A program made the translations under genes and the position numbers. A DNA stretch of 64,000 nucleotides from CAYZJV01 sp964478945 (GTDB taxonomy: Bacteria; Spirochaetota; Spirochaetia; Sphaerochaetales; Sphaerochaetaceae): the NCBI GenBank assembly GCA_964478945.1, contig CAYZJV010000005.1:1-64000 (forward strand), in the 5' to 3' direction. Positions within the stretch are counted from its first letter, which is position 1. Each line of letters starts with the position of its first letter. A model generated the notes under the pieces. The model saw only the letters and a program-made list of their open reading frames with translations, was not told the origin of the DNA and made no database searches. Positions 7,858 through 16,667 of the stretch are shown here, one piece after another.

Positions 7858-8220
7858 ATGGATACCCAATCGACCCAGAGGTTTGAGGAAGCCGCACGAT
7901 TGTTGAAGATACTCGGTCACCCGGTGCGCTTGGCCATGGTTGAGACATTGAGGGAGAAGCAGTGGTGTGTGTGTGAACTCGCATCCCACCTTGGCCTCAA
8001 CAAATCGGCGGCCTCGAAACATCTCTCGCTGCTCAACAATGCCGGAGTGATCGCGATGGAGAAGGAGGGAACCAGGGTGAACTGCACCTTGGTGATGCCC
8101 TGTATTTTCGACATGATGTTGTGTGCGAACCATTTCAAACCCCTGTCCGAACAGAAATCCGAAGGGACGACATCGTGCGGTGGTGGATGTTGCTCAACCA
8201 AGGAGGAGTCTCCAAAATGA
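7858..8220 (+). CDS. arsR: ArsR-family metalloid-responsive repressor
   Basis: A 120-residue winged-helix repressor. The ArsR pattern is clear: ILGHPVRLAMVETL, then C37-V-C39-E-L in the position of the metal-binding CVCDL motif, then the recognition helix NKSAASKHLSLL. A second Cys cluster (CGGGCC) lies near the C-terminus and could add ligands. It should release DNA when As(III) or Sb(III) binds. ATG 7858 is chosen because the family domain begins there; in-frame ATGs at 7801-7807 would add 19 unneeded residues. There is no ribosome-binding site. The stop overlaps arsC by ATGA. It probably controls both divergent ars operons. Confidence 0.88.
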   Translation: MDTQSTQRFEEAARLLKILGHPVRLAMVETLREKQWCVCELASHLGLNKSAASKHLSLLNNAGVIAMEKEGTRVNCTLVMPCIFDMMLCANHFKPLSEQKSEGTTSCGGGCCSTKEESPK

Positions 8221-8645
8221 AGAAGTTCAGGATCATGTTCGTATGCATCCACAATTCGGCGAGAAGCCAAATGTGTGAAGCCTTCGTACGACACTACGCT
8301 TCAGACAGGTTCGATGTGCACAGTAGCGGCATCGAGTCGGGCACACTCAATCCACTGGTGGTACAGGCCATGACCGAAATCGGTATTCCCATGGATGGCC
8401 ACTATGCCAAACCAGCCAAAGAGTATATCGATCGCGATGAGAAGTTCGACTATGTGGTTACCGTGTGTGATGAAAGCAGCGCGGAACGATGTCCCTTGTT
8501 CCCCGGCAAGCATCAACGGATGCATTGGGGATTCCCCGATCCAAGTGCGATACAGGGTACCGATGAAGAAAAGCTCGCAGGGATTCGTCCCATTAGGGAC
8601 GATATTCAACGAAAAATCCTCACATGGCTAGAGGAACAGCAATAG
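8217..8645 (+). CDS. arsC: arsenate reductase, thioredoxin-coupled (LMW-PTP type)
   Basis: A 142-residue arsenate reductase of the low-molecular-weight phosphatase fold. The anion-binding loop is C10-IHNSA-R16-S (CX5R) and the redox pair C84 and C92 (VTVCDESSAERCPL) corresponds to the disulfide relay of the Staphylococcus/Bacillus ArsC type. The Asp in the FPDPS segment provides the general acid. It turns arsenate into arsenite in the cytoplasm using thioredoxin. AAGGAGGAG precedes ATG 8217, which overlaps arsR by 4 nt. The next gene, acr3, exports the product. Confidence 0.92.
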   Translation: MKKFRIMFVCIHNSARSQMCEAFVRHYASDRFDVHSSGIESGTLNPLVVQAMTEIGIPMDGHYAKPAKEYIDRDEKFDYVVTVCDESSAERCPLFPGKHQRMHWGFPDPSAIQGTDEEKLAGIRPIRDDIQRKILTWLEEQQ

Positions 8646-8656
8646 GAAGGTTACAG

Positions 8657-9721
8657 ATGAAACGGCCTTACACACATAGCAGTGATATCGGCTTTTTTGA
8701 AAAGTACCTTACCATTTGGGTATTGGCTTGCATGGCGATCGGTGTGGTGATTGGTGTATACCTACCGACCATTCCGGAATTCCTTTCCAAATTCGAATAT
8801 GCGAATGTATCCATTCCGGTGGCTGTCCTCATCTGGCTTATGATCTATCCCATGATGCTCAAGGTGGATTTCCACAGTATTAGAAAGGTTGGTCAAAATC
8901 CCAAAGGGCTGGTGGTCACTTGGACCACAAATTGGCTCATAAAACCCTTCACCATGTATGCGATCGCAGTATTCTTCTTCCATGTGGTTTATCGTTCATT
9001 GATACCGGACGACCTGGCACGACAGTTTCTTGCTGGAGCCGTACTATTGGGAGCCGCTCCATGTACAGCAATGGTCTTCGTGTGGAGTCATTTGACGAAG
9101 GGCAATCCTGCCTACACTCTTGTACAGGTCGCAACGAATGACTTGATCATACTCGTTGCCTTCGTGCCCATTGTTGGATTGCTGTTGGGAATCAGTGGAA
9201 TATCCATCCCATGGATGACTTTGTTCCTTTCCGTTGTGCTGTTCGTCGTGATTCCTTTGGGAGCCGGCTGGCTTTCACGAGTCATCATCACAAAGAGACG
9301 TGGTCTCGACTACTTCGAACATACGTTCATTCCCCAGTTTGGCAATGTCACCATCAGCGGATTGTTGCTCACACTGATCATCATCTTCTCCTTCCAAGGC
9401 AGAACGATTGTGGACAATCCACTGAATATCGTACTGATCGCAATTCCTCTGGTTCTCCAGACTTTACTCATCTTCTTCGTGGCCTATCTGTGGGCAAAGG
9501 CGTGGAAGCTGCCGCATGACATCGCAGCTCCCGCCGGTATGATAGGAGCATCCAATTTCTTTGAATTGGCGGTGGCAGTGGCAATTTCGGTATTCGGTTT
9601 GAGTTCTGGTGCCACCATCGCCACAGTGGTGGGCGTGTTGGTTGAAGTACCCGTGATGCTCACACTTGTGAAGATAGCGAACAGAACCAAGAAATGGTTC
9701 CCGACAAAAGAAGGACATTGA
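8657..9721 (+). CDS. acr3: arsenite efflux transporter Acr3
   Basis: A 354-residue inner-membrane protein with about ten TM segments, typical length for Acr3 of the bile/arsenite/riboflavin transporter group. The hallmark segment APCTAMVFVWSHLTKGNPAYT contains the conserved Cys needed for arsenite transport (C in GAAPCTAMVF). It exports As(OH)3, probably in exchange for protons. The frame could start at 8624, but AGGAAGG before ATG 8657 and the family's usual N-terminus favour the shorter form. It follows arsC by 11 nt and is followed by arsM, all plus-strand. Confidence 0.93.
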   Translation: MKRPYTHSSDIGFFEKYLTIWVLACMAIGVVIGVYLPTIPEFLSKFEYANVSIPVAVLIWLMIYPMMLKVDFHSIRKVGQNPKGLVVTWTTNWLIKPFTMYAIAVFFFHVVYRSLIPDDLARQFLAGAVLLGAAPCTAMVFVWSHLTKGNPAYTLVQVATNDLIILVAFVPIVGLLLGISGISIPWMTLFLSVVLFVVIPLGAGWLSRVIITKRRGLDYFEHTFIPQFGNVTISGLLLTLIIIFSFQGRTIVDNPLNIVLIAIPLVLQTLLIFFVAYLWAKAWKLPHDIAAPAGMIGASNFFELAVAVAISVFGLSSGATIATVVGVLVEVPVMLTLVKIANRTKKWFPTKEGH

Positions 9722-9723
9722 AG

Positions 9724-10509
9724 ATGCGTGATGCCCATGTGGTGACAGGCCATATCAAAAAGAGATACGCCTCAATTGCAAGAACACAGAGCTCTGCCGG
9801 GTGTTGCCATGGAAACTCCTGTTGTACCGATGCGCCCCAAGACATCGGAAGGATCTCAAGTCTTCTCGGTTATGGGGAGAATGGCTCGGATGATGAGAAC
9901 CTAGGTCTCGGATGTGGCAATCCGCTGGTATTCGCATCCTTGCAGGAAGGAGAGACGGTATTGGATCTTGGCAGCGGCGGAGGATTCGATTGTTTCCTCG
10001 CACGAAGACAAGTGGGGGAGAGCGGAAGAGTGGTCGGAGTCGACATGACCTCCGAAATGGTGCGGCTCGCACGATCGAATTGTTTGAAGTTGGGCTATGC
10101 GAACGTTGATTTTATCGAGGGAAACATTGAAGCACTTCCAATCGAAGACGATTCCATTGATGTGATCATATCCAATTGCGTCATCAATCTCTCACGGGAT
10201 AAACGAAAAGTGTTCCAAGAAGCCTATAGGGTGCTTAAACCAGGAGGACGACTGGCGGTTGCGGATGTGGTTGCGACTGCCGAAATCCCTGAGGAGATCC
10301 GCCGGGACCTGGATATGTTCACCGGATGCATTGCAGGTGCCGAACAGGTAACGGTGATCGAACAACTACTTCGGACAGCAGGATTCTCTTCGATTGTCCT
10401 GGAACCAAAAGATACAAGTAGGGAAATTCTTTCCACTTGGGTTCCCGGCAGTAATCTCGATCGATATGTGGCATCCTACATGATAGAAGCGGTGAAACCC
10501 CAAAGGTAG
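9724..10509 (+). CDS. arsM: arsenite S-adenosylmethionine methyltransferase
   Basis: A 261-residue ArsM. The SAM motif is VLDLGSGGGFD near residues 79-89, and the three arsenic-binding cysteines of the family are C64 (GLGCGNP), C152 (SNCVINLS) and C202 (FTGCIAGA). Extra Cys pairs C27-C28 and C33-C34 lie at the N-terminus. It methylates arsenite to mono- and dimethylated forms. Two starts are possible (9694 and 9724); the second leaves a 2-nt gap after acr3 and gives the usual length. The ArsP-type permease on the other side of the cluster could export its trivalent products. Confidence 0.92.
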   Translation: MRDAHVVTGHIKKRYASIARTQSSAGCCHGNSCCTDAPQDIGRISSLLGYGENGSDDENLGLGCGNPLVFASLQEGETVLDLGSGGGFDCFLARRQVGESGRVVGVDMTSEMVRLARSNCLKLGYANVDFIEGNIEALPIEDDSIDVIISNCVINLSRDKRKVFQEAYRVLKPGGRLAVADVVATAEIPEEIRRDLDMFTGCIAGAEQVTVIEQLLRTAGFSSIVLEPKDTSREILSTWVPGSNLDRYVASYMIEAVKPQR

Positions 10510-10595
10510 ACCGGGGATCGCCTAGTACGATACTTCATTGGGGCCGCTGTATCATGGTATTCGATGGTCGATTTTATGTATGAAGGAGGCTCCAT

Positions 10596-10952
10596 ATGAA
10601 ATACTCCGGATGGTTCGCCATAGTGGTCGGCTGTCTCATGATCGGACAGTGGATGTTCTTCATCGCCATGGGGCAAGTCCCAGAATTACAGAGCGAACCG
10701 ATTCGCATCGCTTTCCATTTGGCTGCGGAAGGATTAACCGCTCTTCTTCTGATTGTCAGTGGAATTGGAGTCTTACGCTCATGGCTTCGAATCAGGGCAT
10801 GGTACCATGTGGGCTGTGGCATGCTCCTCTATTCGGTGATTGTAAGTCCGGGCTACTTCGCGCAACTCGGCCAGTGGGAAATGGTGTTGATGTTTACTGT
10901 TCTGGGGATCCTCACCATCGCTGCAATCGTGGTTTTGAATAGGTCAACTTGA
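10596..10952 (+). CDS. small four-TM membrane protein, unknown
   Basis: A 118-residue protein made almost entirely of four hydrophobic segments (about residues 5-27, 38-60, 68-88 and 93-115) with short loops. A strong ribosome-binding site GAAGGAGG stands 7 nt before the ATG. No family is recognised. It lies 86 nt after arsM and ends 4 bp from the convergent CDF gene. It may be read with the ars operon, but nothing in the sequence ties it to arsenic. Confidence 0.65.
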   Translation: MKYSGWFAIVVGCLMIGQWMFFIAMGQVPELQSEPIRIAFHLAAEGLTALLLIVSGIGVLRSWLRIRAWYHVGCGMLLYSVIVSPGYFAQLGQWEMVLMFTVLGILTIAAIVVLNRST

Positions 10953-10956
10953 ACCG

Positions 10957-11874
10957 TTATTGATGGCAATCGGAGCAGAAATCGTCTTCCCCCGAACATG
11001 GATTGGTATGGACCATCACATGGCGTACCCTGGGAAAGATTTTCTCGATACGATCATGTACATCCTCTGCCACATCGTGTGCTTCGTGTAGTTTGAGGTG
11101 GCGACAGCAACTGATTTCCACCTCAACATAATATCCTGCCCCGACGCTCCTCGTTCGCAGCAGGTCGATTCGCTTCACATGTGGATTTGAGAGAATTTCC
11201 TTTTCCAACGCATCGTTGGTCTTGGGATCCACCGAAACATCCATGAGCACATCGATCGCCGATTTGAATACCTCGATCGAAGAGCGGAGTATCAACAGGG
11301 CGATGAGGATCGAAGCAATGGGATCGAGAACAGGGAGTCCCAATCTGGCACCAATGACTCCGATGAGAGCTCCAGTGGAAGAGAGGATATCGGCAAGATG
11401 ATCGGAGGCCAGCGCCTTGAGTGAGTTGAGACCGGTGGAAAGCGCCTCCTTTCTGGTGATCCGGTAGAGGATGATCTTCACCACAATGGAAGCGATCGCT
11501 CCAAAGAGGGGGAGCAGGGTGGGAATCTGCAAACGGTCGTTGTGTAGAATCTGCACCACACCGTTGTAACCAATCCCAACGGCTGTGACGAATATTGCGA
11601 TCGCAAGAAAGACCGATACGATACTCTCGAGCTTCTCATGTCCATATTGGTGGTTGTTGTCCGCCTTCCTGTCACTGGCGGCAACTCCTCCCATCACCAC
11701 TGTATAGCTGATCACATCGGTGAGGGAATTGGCCCCATCCGATATCAGGGCCGAGGACTTGCCTATGATACCGCTGGCGAGTTTGAGAAAGGAAAGTCCC
11801 ACACTTGCAACAATCGAGATGAGGGAGACCTTCACTCCCCTTTTGGCATGGTCGCTCTTTTCATTGGAAGCCAT
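10957..11874 (-). CDS. cation diffusion facilitator (CDF) metal exporter
   Basis: A 305-residue CDF protein with six TM segments and a cytoplasmic C-terminal domain from about residue 215. The transport-site residues appear as SDGANSLTDV in TM2 (Asp...Asp) and a similar segment in TM5 (SDHLADILSS, giving H..xD), the usual Zn/Fe/Mn site. The NHQYGHEKLES loop is a family signature. The C-terminus is rich in His and Cys (VHTNPCSGEDDFCSDCHQ), possibly a metal sensor. It exchanges divalent metal for protons. The gene is 11 nt after hisIE and on the same strand, so it may be the last cistron of the his operon. Confidence 0.85.
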   Translation of the reverse strand: MASNEKSDHAKRGVKVSLISIVASVGLSFLKLASGIIGKSSALISDGANSLTDVISYTVVMGGVAASDRKADNNHQYGHEKLESIVSVFLAIAIFVTAVGIGYNGVVQILHNDRLQIPTLLPLFGAIASIVVKIILYRITRKEALSTGLNSLKALASDHLADILSSTGALIGVIGARLGLPVLDPIASILIALLILRSSIEVFKSAIDVLMDVSVDPKTNDALEKEILSNPHVKRIDLLRTRSVGAGYYVEVEISCCRHLKLHEAHDVAEDVHDRIEKIFPRVRHVMVHTNPCSGEDDFCSDCHQ

Positions 11875-11885
11875 CGGACCATCCC

Positions 11886-12494
11886 TCAGCGTGAATGCCG
11901 CCCCTTCAGCACACCCATCACCTCTTCCAACTTGATGTTCTTCTGCGCCAAGAGGACCAGGAAGTGGTACATGAGGTCGGCAGCTTCGCCAAGGAACAGT
12001 TGCTTGTTGTCATCCATCGCTTCGATCACCAATTCAACGGCTTCCTCGCCCACTTTCTGTGCGATCTTGTTGATTCCCCTTGAAAAGAGATGATTTGTAT
12101 AGGAACCCTCGATCGGATGCTCCCTACGATCGATGATCACCTCTTCCAGGTAATTGAGGAACTCGCTGGAAGTCATGTGTTCGGGATCGTTCTCTTCGTT
12201 GAAACAGGTATCGTTGCCTGTATGGCACACAGGTCCGGAGGGAATGGCTTTGATGAGCAAGGTGTCATGATCACAATCCACGATGATGTCGCGCACAGTG
12301 AGATAATTCCCACTGGTCTCCCCCTTGGTCCAGAGTGTGTTGCGACTTCTTGAGTAGAAGGTCACCAAACCCCGCTCTTGGGTGATCCTAAAGGCCTCTT
12401 CGTTCATATATCCGAGCATCAATACACGACGTGTGGTCGCATCCTGCACAACAGCCGGAACGAGTCCATTTCCCTTTTCAAAATCAATCTGCAT
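11886..12494 (-). CDS. hisI: bifunctional phosphoribosyl-AMP cyclohydrolase / phosphoribosyl-ATP diphosphatase
   Basis: A 202-residue HisIE. The N-terminal HisI half has the metal motifs WTKGETSGN, DCDHDTLL and the Cys-His set GPVCHTGNDTCF. The C-terminal HisE half has an EV..KVGEEAVELVIEA-type helix (IAQKVGEEAVELVIEAM) for nucleotide hydrolysis. Together they perform steps two and three of histidine synthesis. ATG 12492-12494 has GGAGGAAG upstream and fits the family N-terminus; an upstream ATG would add five residues. The gene follows hisF by 16 nt and is the last pathway gene of the operon. Confidence 0.93.
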   Translation of the reverse strand: MQIDFEKGNGLVPAVVQDATTRRVLMLGYMNEEAFRITQERGLVTFYSRSRNTLWTKGETSGNYLTVRDIIVDCDHDTLLIKAIPSGPVCHTGNDTCFNEENDPEHMTSSEFLNYLEEVIIDRREHPIEGSYTNHLFSRGINKIAQKVGEEAVELVIEAMDDNKQLFLGEAADLMYHFLVLLAQKNIKLEEVMGVLKGRHSR

Positions 12495-12510
12495 AGATAC
12501 TTCCTCCACC

Positions 12511-13293
12511 TCAACCTTTCAGGCGTATAGGTATACCACGATTCTTCAAAAAAATCTTCAATTCGGGAATGTCGATTTCATGAAAATGAAAGATCGATGC
12601 CGCAAGCGCCGCATCGGCACCTCCAAAAGTGAACACCTCTTCGAAATGATCCATGGTACCTGCTCCACCCGAAGCTATGATGGGTATTTCCAGCGTATCG
12701 CCGAATCGTCTGGTGAGTCCGCATGCGAATCCGCCCTTGGTACCATCGTGATCCATGGAGGTCAACAAGATCTCACCGGCGCCCCGCTCTTGGGCTTCGG
12801 TGGCCCACGCGAGCGCCTCTTTTCCAGTTGGAGTCCTGCCGCCGGCCACATACACTTCCCAACCCTCGTCATCGGATGTATTGAATCGGGGATTCCTACG
12901 TGCATCGATTGCACAGACCACACACTGGGATCCAAATTCTTTTGCCAGCTCATTGATGATTGTAGGGTTTCTCACCGCCATGCTATTGATCGAGATCTTG
13001 TCGGCACCCGCTTCCAACAACACTCCCACATCGGAAATACTCCGAATGCCACCACCTACGGTGAAGGGGATATCGATCACTTCGGAAATCCTTTTCACCA
13101 ATTCACTGAAGGTGCCGCGATTCTCAACCGTTGCGGTGATATCGAGGAAGGTAAGTTCATCGGCACCCTGTGCTGCATACAGGGCAGCCAACTCGACAGC
13201 GTCACCGGCATCCCTGAGATTGATGAAATTCACACCCTTTACCGTACGCCCATCCCGAATGTCGAGACAGGGAATGATTCTCTTAGCCAACAT
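12511..13293 (-). CDS. hisF: imidazole glycerol phosphate synthase, cyclase subunit
   Basis: A 260-residue (beta/alpha)8 barrel. It starts MLAKRIIPCLDIRDGRTVKGVNF with the catalytic Asp in CLDI, and has VGGGIRS, the second catalytic Asp in CAIDARRN, and GEILLTSMDHDGTKGG plus ASGGAGT phosphate-binding loops. It works with HisH to make IGP and AICAR. The start ATG 13291-13293 gives an 11-nt overlap with the end of hisA; a longer frame upstream lies inside hisA. Length matches the family. Confidence 0.94.
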   Translation of the reverse strand: MLAKRIIPCLDIRDGRTVKGVNFINLRDAGDAVELAALYAAQGADELTFLDITATVENRGTFSELVKRISEVIDIPFTVGGGIRSISDVGVLLEAGADKISINSMAVRNPTIINELAKEFGSQCVVCAIDARRNPRFNTSDDEGWEVYVAGGRTPTGKEALAWATEAQERGAGEILLTSMDHDGTKGGFACGLTRRFGDTLEIPIIASGGAGTMDHFEEVFTFGGADAALAASIFHFHEIDIPELKIFLKNRGIPIRLKG

Positions 13294-14038
13294 CCAATCC
13301 ACTCCCGGCCGCTTGCCAAGTGGCCAACTGATCGGCATCGATTTTACCTTCATACAAGGCTTTGCCTATGATGGCACCGTAAAGTCCCGCCTGTGACAAG
13401 GTGTCGAGATCCACAAGATTCCTGATTCCTCCACTTGCGATCAATTCGATGGGCAGGGCTCTTTCCCTCATCTCTTCCAGCAGTTGTACATACATGTTGG
13501 TCGCAGGTCCACCGAGCATGCCATCTTTTGAAATATCGGTACTCACTACCTTTAAAAAGCCTTCTGCAAGGTATGCAGCCACAAACTCATGCAATTCAAG
13601 ATCGGTCATCGAGGCCCATCCCGAAATCGCGATTTTCCCATCACTGCAATCGGCCCCCAGGATGAGTTTCTGCGCACCCCATGTGGCCAACAACTCCAAT
13701 GTGGTTCCACGATCCCGGGCGGCAAGTGAACCGACGGTGGCCATATGGGCACCTGCGGAAAACACACTGGAAAAATCTTGTGGGGATTGGAGGCCTCCAC
13801 CCACATCGATGACCAAATCGGTATGGGTTGCGATGGATTCGAGTACTTTCATGTTCACCACATGGCCAGCTTTCGCACCATCGAGATCGACAAGATGCAG
13901 CTGTTTCAACCCGGCATCGGCAAACCGTTTCGCTACTTCCAAAGGGTTGCTGTCATAGACACGTTTGCTTGAATAGTCACCCATGCGCAATCTGACACAG
14001 GAGCCGTCGATGATATCCATCGCAGGTATGGCAATCAC
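13283..14038 (-). CDS. hisA: ProFAR isomerase HisA
   Basis: A 251-residue (beta/alpha)8 barrel related to HisF. It reads IPAMDIIDGSCVRL at the N-terminus with the catalytic Asp, DVGGGLQS in the middle, and ASGGIRNLVDL near the end. It opens the ribose ring of ProFAR. The only good start is GTG 14036-14038, which overlaps the hisH stop as GTGA and has AAGGAGG 7 nt upstream; ATG starts further upstream lie inside hisH. The 3' end overlaps hisF by 11 nt. Confidence 0.92.
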   Translation of the reverse strand: MIAIPAMDIIDGSCVRLRMGDYSSKRVYDSNPLEVAKRFADAGLKQLHLVDLDGAKAGHVVNMKVLESIATHTDLVIDVGGGLQSPQDFSSVFSAGAHMATVGSLAARDRGTTLELLATWGAQKLILGADCSDGKIAISGWASMTDLELHEFVAAYLAEGFLKVVSTDISKDGMLGGPATNMYVQLLEEMRERALPIELIASGGIRNLVDLDTLSQAGLYGAIIGKALYEGKIDADQLATWQAAGSGLDVG

Positions 14039-14643
14039 AATGCATCCTCCTTCAAAGAAAGGAAATTCTCCAGAATCCGGGATCCCACCGAACCGCTTTT
14101 CTCGGGATGGAATTGCACACCCCTGAAATTGTGTTGCCCCATGGCCGCACTGAAAGTGGTGGTTCCATAGGTACAGCCGGCGATCGTTCCTTCGGATAGG
14201 GGCACATGGTAGGAATGGACGAAATAGACCCAAGGATTCTCCCCGATATCCTTGAAAAGGGGATCGGCCGTACAATCAAGGGTGTTCCATCCCATGTGGG
14301 GTATTTTCAGGTTCGCTTCCTTTGCGAATCTCTTCACCTTCACATCGAACATTCCAAGGCAGCGGGTGTTGTTCTCCTCACTGCTTGCACACATCAATTG
14401 CATGCCGAGACATATGCCTAGGAACGGTTGCCGCAAGGTCACAAGGAGTTCATCGAGATGAGTTCTCCTGAGATATTCCATAGCAGTGGAGGCCTCTCCG
14501 ACTCCAGGGAAGATGATCCGTTTCGCACTTTTGAGCACCTGCGGATCATCGCTCACCACCGCATCCACTCCAAGACGCTTGAGTGCGCAATCGACCGAAC
14601 GGATATTGCCGGCGTTGTATTTCACTATCGCAACCGATGCCAT
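14035..14643 (-). CDS. hisH: imidazole glycerol phosphate synthase, glutaminase subunit
   Basis: A 202-residue class I glutamine amidotransferase. The nucleophile Cys is in FLGICLGMQLM, and the His-x-Glu of the triad is in VQFHPEKSG. It supplies ammonia to HisF. The frame extends upstream into hisB, but ATG 14641-14643 gives MASVAIVKYNAGN, the typical start, 1 nt after the hisB stop. The N-terminus YNAGNIRSV contributes the oxyanion/structural loop. It lies between hisB and hisA, as in enteric and many other his operons. Confidence 0.94.
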   Translation of the reverse strand: MASVAIVKYNAGNIRSVDCALKRLGVDAVVSDDPQVLKSAKRIIFPGVGEASTAMEYLRRTHLDELLVTLRQPFLGICLGMQLMCASSEENNTRCLGMFDVKVKRFAKEANLKIPHMGWNTLDCTADPLFKDIGENPWVYFVHSYHVPLSEGTIAGCTYGTTTFSAAMGQHNFRGVQFHPEKSGSVGSRILENFLSLKEDAL

Positions 14644-14644
14644 A

Positions 14645-15583
14645 TCAGAGGACCCCCTTGGTGGAGGGAAGATCATCATTTCCCGGGTAACGGAAGACTG
14701 CCATCCGCAAGGCCCGTGCGAACGCCTTGAACAGGGCTTCGGCTTGATGGTGCGCATTCCCCCCGTTGACCTTCATGTGGAGATTGCATTTTGCTTCATC
14801 ACTGAATGATTTGAAGAAGTGGCTGAACAATTCGGTTGGAAAGGTACCCACCGTTTGTCGGGAAAAGTCGACATCCCATACGAACCAAGGCCTTCCCGAA
14901 AAATCGAGGGCGACTTCGGCGAGACATTCATCCATGGGAAGAAGCATAAAGCCATAGCGGCCGATACCCCGTTTGTCACCCAAGGCTTCACCAATCGTCT
15001 TGCCGAGTACCAAGGCCACATCCTCCACGGTGTGGTGCTCATCGACCTCCAGGTCTCCAGTACATTTCAACGTGATGTCGAATCGGGCATGTCGTGCTAT
15101 CTGATCCAACATATGGTCGAAGAACGGCAAGCCAGTGGCGATGTCGGCATTGCCACTCCCATCGATATCCAACGAGAGGGTGATCGAGGTCTCCTTGGTG
15201 TCGCGCTTTGCCGTTGCCCGCCTAAGCGAAGTCGATTTGCCAGCAAGCAGATGGGACTCCAACTCCTTCCAGTCGGTGAATTCCAGCAGGGTTGTCCGTT
15301 CGAACGCTTCATACAAATCACGATTGGAGGTAATGATATGGGAATGGTTCCAATCGGTGTTCCCATCCATCCTTTCGAGTGCTGACCGTGTAACACTTTC
15401 GAGCGGTATTCCTTGGTGCGAAAGCAGTGCAACCGTCCCATCATCACCTTCGATCAGATACAGTTCATATATTCCTGAGCAGCTGATCGAATGGAGCACA
15501 GGAAATAGATTGTCGACCCATTTTCCATCTGTACCGATCACCGGTCCTTCAAGATCGATGAACAATCGTGCGTTTTTCTTCAT
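14645..15583 (-). CDS. hisB: HisB: imidazoleglycerol-phosphate dehydratase with degenerate HAD half
   Basis: A 312-residue fusion. The C-terminal IGPD half (about 121-312) is complete: FFDHMLDQIARH, DEHHTVEDVALVLG and GGNAHHQAEALF supply the Mn ligands. The N-terminal ~115 residues resemble the HisN/HAD phosphatase half of enteric HisB, with nucleophile D10 in FIDLEG, but the second Asp of DxD is Glu (E12). No zinc-loop CxH..CxC and no C-terminal acidic motif are seen, and the half is about 50 residues short. It therefore probably lacks histidinol-phosphatase activity. ATG 15581-15583 is chosen at the HAD start, 1 nt after hisC. Confidence 0.9.
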   Translation of the reverse strand: MKKNARLFIDLEGPVIGTDGKWVDNLFPVLHSISCSGIYELYLIEGDDGTVALLSHQGIPLESVTRSALERMDGNTDWNHSHIITSNRDLYEAFERTTLLEFTDWKELESHLLAGKSTSLRRATAKRDTKETSITLSLDIDGSGNADIATGLPFFDHMLDQIARHARFDITLKCTGDLEVDEHHTVEDVALVLGKTIGEALGDKRGIGRYGFMLLPMDECLAEVALDFSGRPWFVWDVDFSRQTVGTFPTELFSHFFKSFSDEAKCNLHMKVNGGNAHHQAEALFKAFARALRMAVFRYPGNDDLPSTKGVL

Positions 15584-15584
15584 G

Positions 15585-16667
15585 TCACCACTCCATCCTT
15601 GCCATCGCATCGAGCAATGTATCGTTTTCGGTTCTGCTGCCGATTGTAATTCGTACACAGCCGAGACATCCCCGTACAGTCGATCTGTTCCTGATGATGA
15701 TACCTTGGAGACGCAATCGCTCACAGAGGAGATCGGGTTCGGTCACCCGTACCAACAGAAAATTGGCATCGCTTGGAAATACCTGTTCAACGTAGGAGAT
15801 TGCCTGCAACCGCTGCGCCACCCGATTCCTCTCTTGCCGTATCTCCACCACTTGGCGTTTCACCTCATCGGCATGGTCAAGGACTTCGATCGCCAGCTCT
15901 TGCGCGACTCCACTCAAGTTGTAGGGATATTTCACCTTGTGCATGGTATCGATGATTTCATGATTCGCGATGGCGATTCCCACCCTCACATTCGCCAATG
16001 CCCAACTTTTAGATAGGGTACGGAGAATGACCAGACGGGGAATTTCCTCCAATAGCGAGACCGCCGAGGGATGTTCGGAGAATTCGATATAAGCTTCATC
16101 AACCACAGTGATGCCCTTGAATCGATTGGCCACCATGGCAATCTGTTCCAATGGAAAACTGTTGCCCGATGGATTGTTGGGAGAACAGATGAAGAGCATC
16201 TTGTGCATTCCTGTGGCAGGGGCTCCATTGTTCACCAGATGGCAGATAGTCTCCATTCTCGGCACATCGAAGGAAAAGTCGTCACGCAACTGGCAATGCG
16301 ATACTCCCACATCGTTGATATTCGCAAAGACCTCGTAGGCTCCATAGGTGGGACTCATCAGAAGTATCTTGTCTTTCCTTGGGCAGCAGAAGATCCTGAT
16401 CAACACATCGATCATCTCGTCACTCCCGTTGCCGATGACCACCTTGCCCTCCGGCAATCCCATCACCTCGGTAATCTTCTTCTTCAACGCCCTATGTTGT
16501 GGATCGGGATAACGGTTGAGGCCCCTACCCCCTGCATAGTCCCTCCAATTTTCGTTGGCATCGAGAAACACGTTGGCAACCCCTGTGAATTCGTTTCTTG
16601 CCGAAGAGTAGGGAACCAAAGATGCGATGTTCGGTCTCATCAATTCCCGTATCGTGTAGTCACTCAT
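15585..16667 (-). CDS. hisC: histidinol-phosphate aminotransferase
   Basis: A 360-residue PLP enzyme of aminotransferase class II. The cofactor lysine is in LRTLSKSWALAN, the tunnel-lining Asn/Asp in CSPNNPSG and VDEAYIEF, and the phosphate-binding Arg follows the Lys. It converts imidazole-acetol phosphate to histidinol phosphate with glutamate. The ATG at 16665-16667 overlaps the hisD stop as ATGA, so the pair is translationally coupled. Length is normal. Confidence 0.93.
   Translation of the reverse strand: MSDYTIRELMRPNIASLVPYSSARNEFTGVANVFLDANENWRDYAGGRGLNRYPDPQHRALKKKITEVMGLPEGKVVIGNGSDEMIDVLIRIFCCPRKDKILLMSPTYGAYEVFANINDVGVSHCQLRDDFSFDVPRMETICHLVNNGAPATGMHKMLFICSPNNPSGNSFPLEQIAMVANRFKGITVVDEAYIEFSEHPSAVSLLEEIPRLVILRTLSKSWALANVRVGIAIANHEIIDTMHKVKYPYNLSGVAQELAIEVLDHADEVKRQVVEIRQERNRVAQRLQAISYVEQVFPSDANFLLVRVTEPDLLCERLRLQGIIIRNRSTVRGCLGCVRITIGSRTENDTLLDAMARMEW

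Noticed and set aside
12382..13371. 329-residue plus-strand frame opposite hisF
   Set aside because: Complement of well-supported hisF/hisIE; no domain seen.
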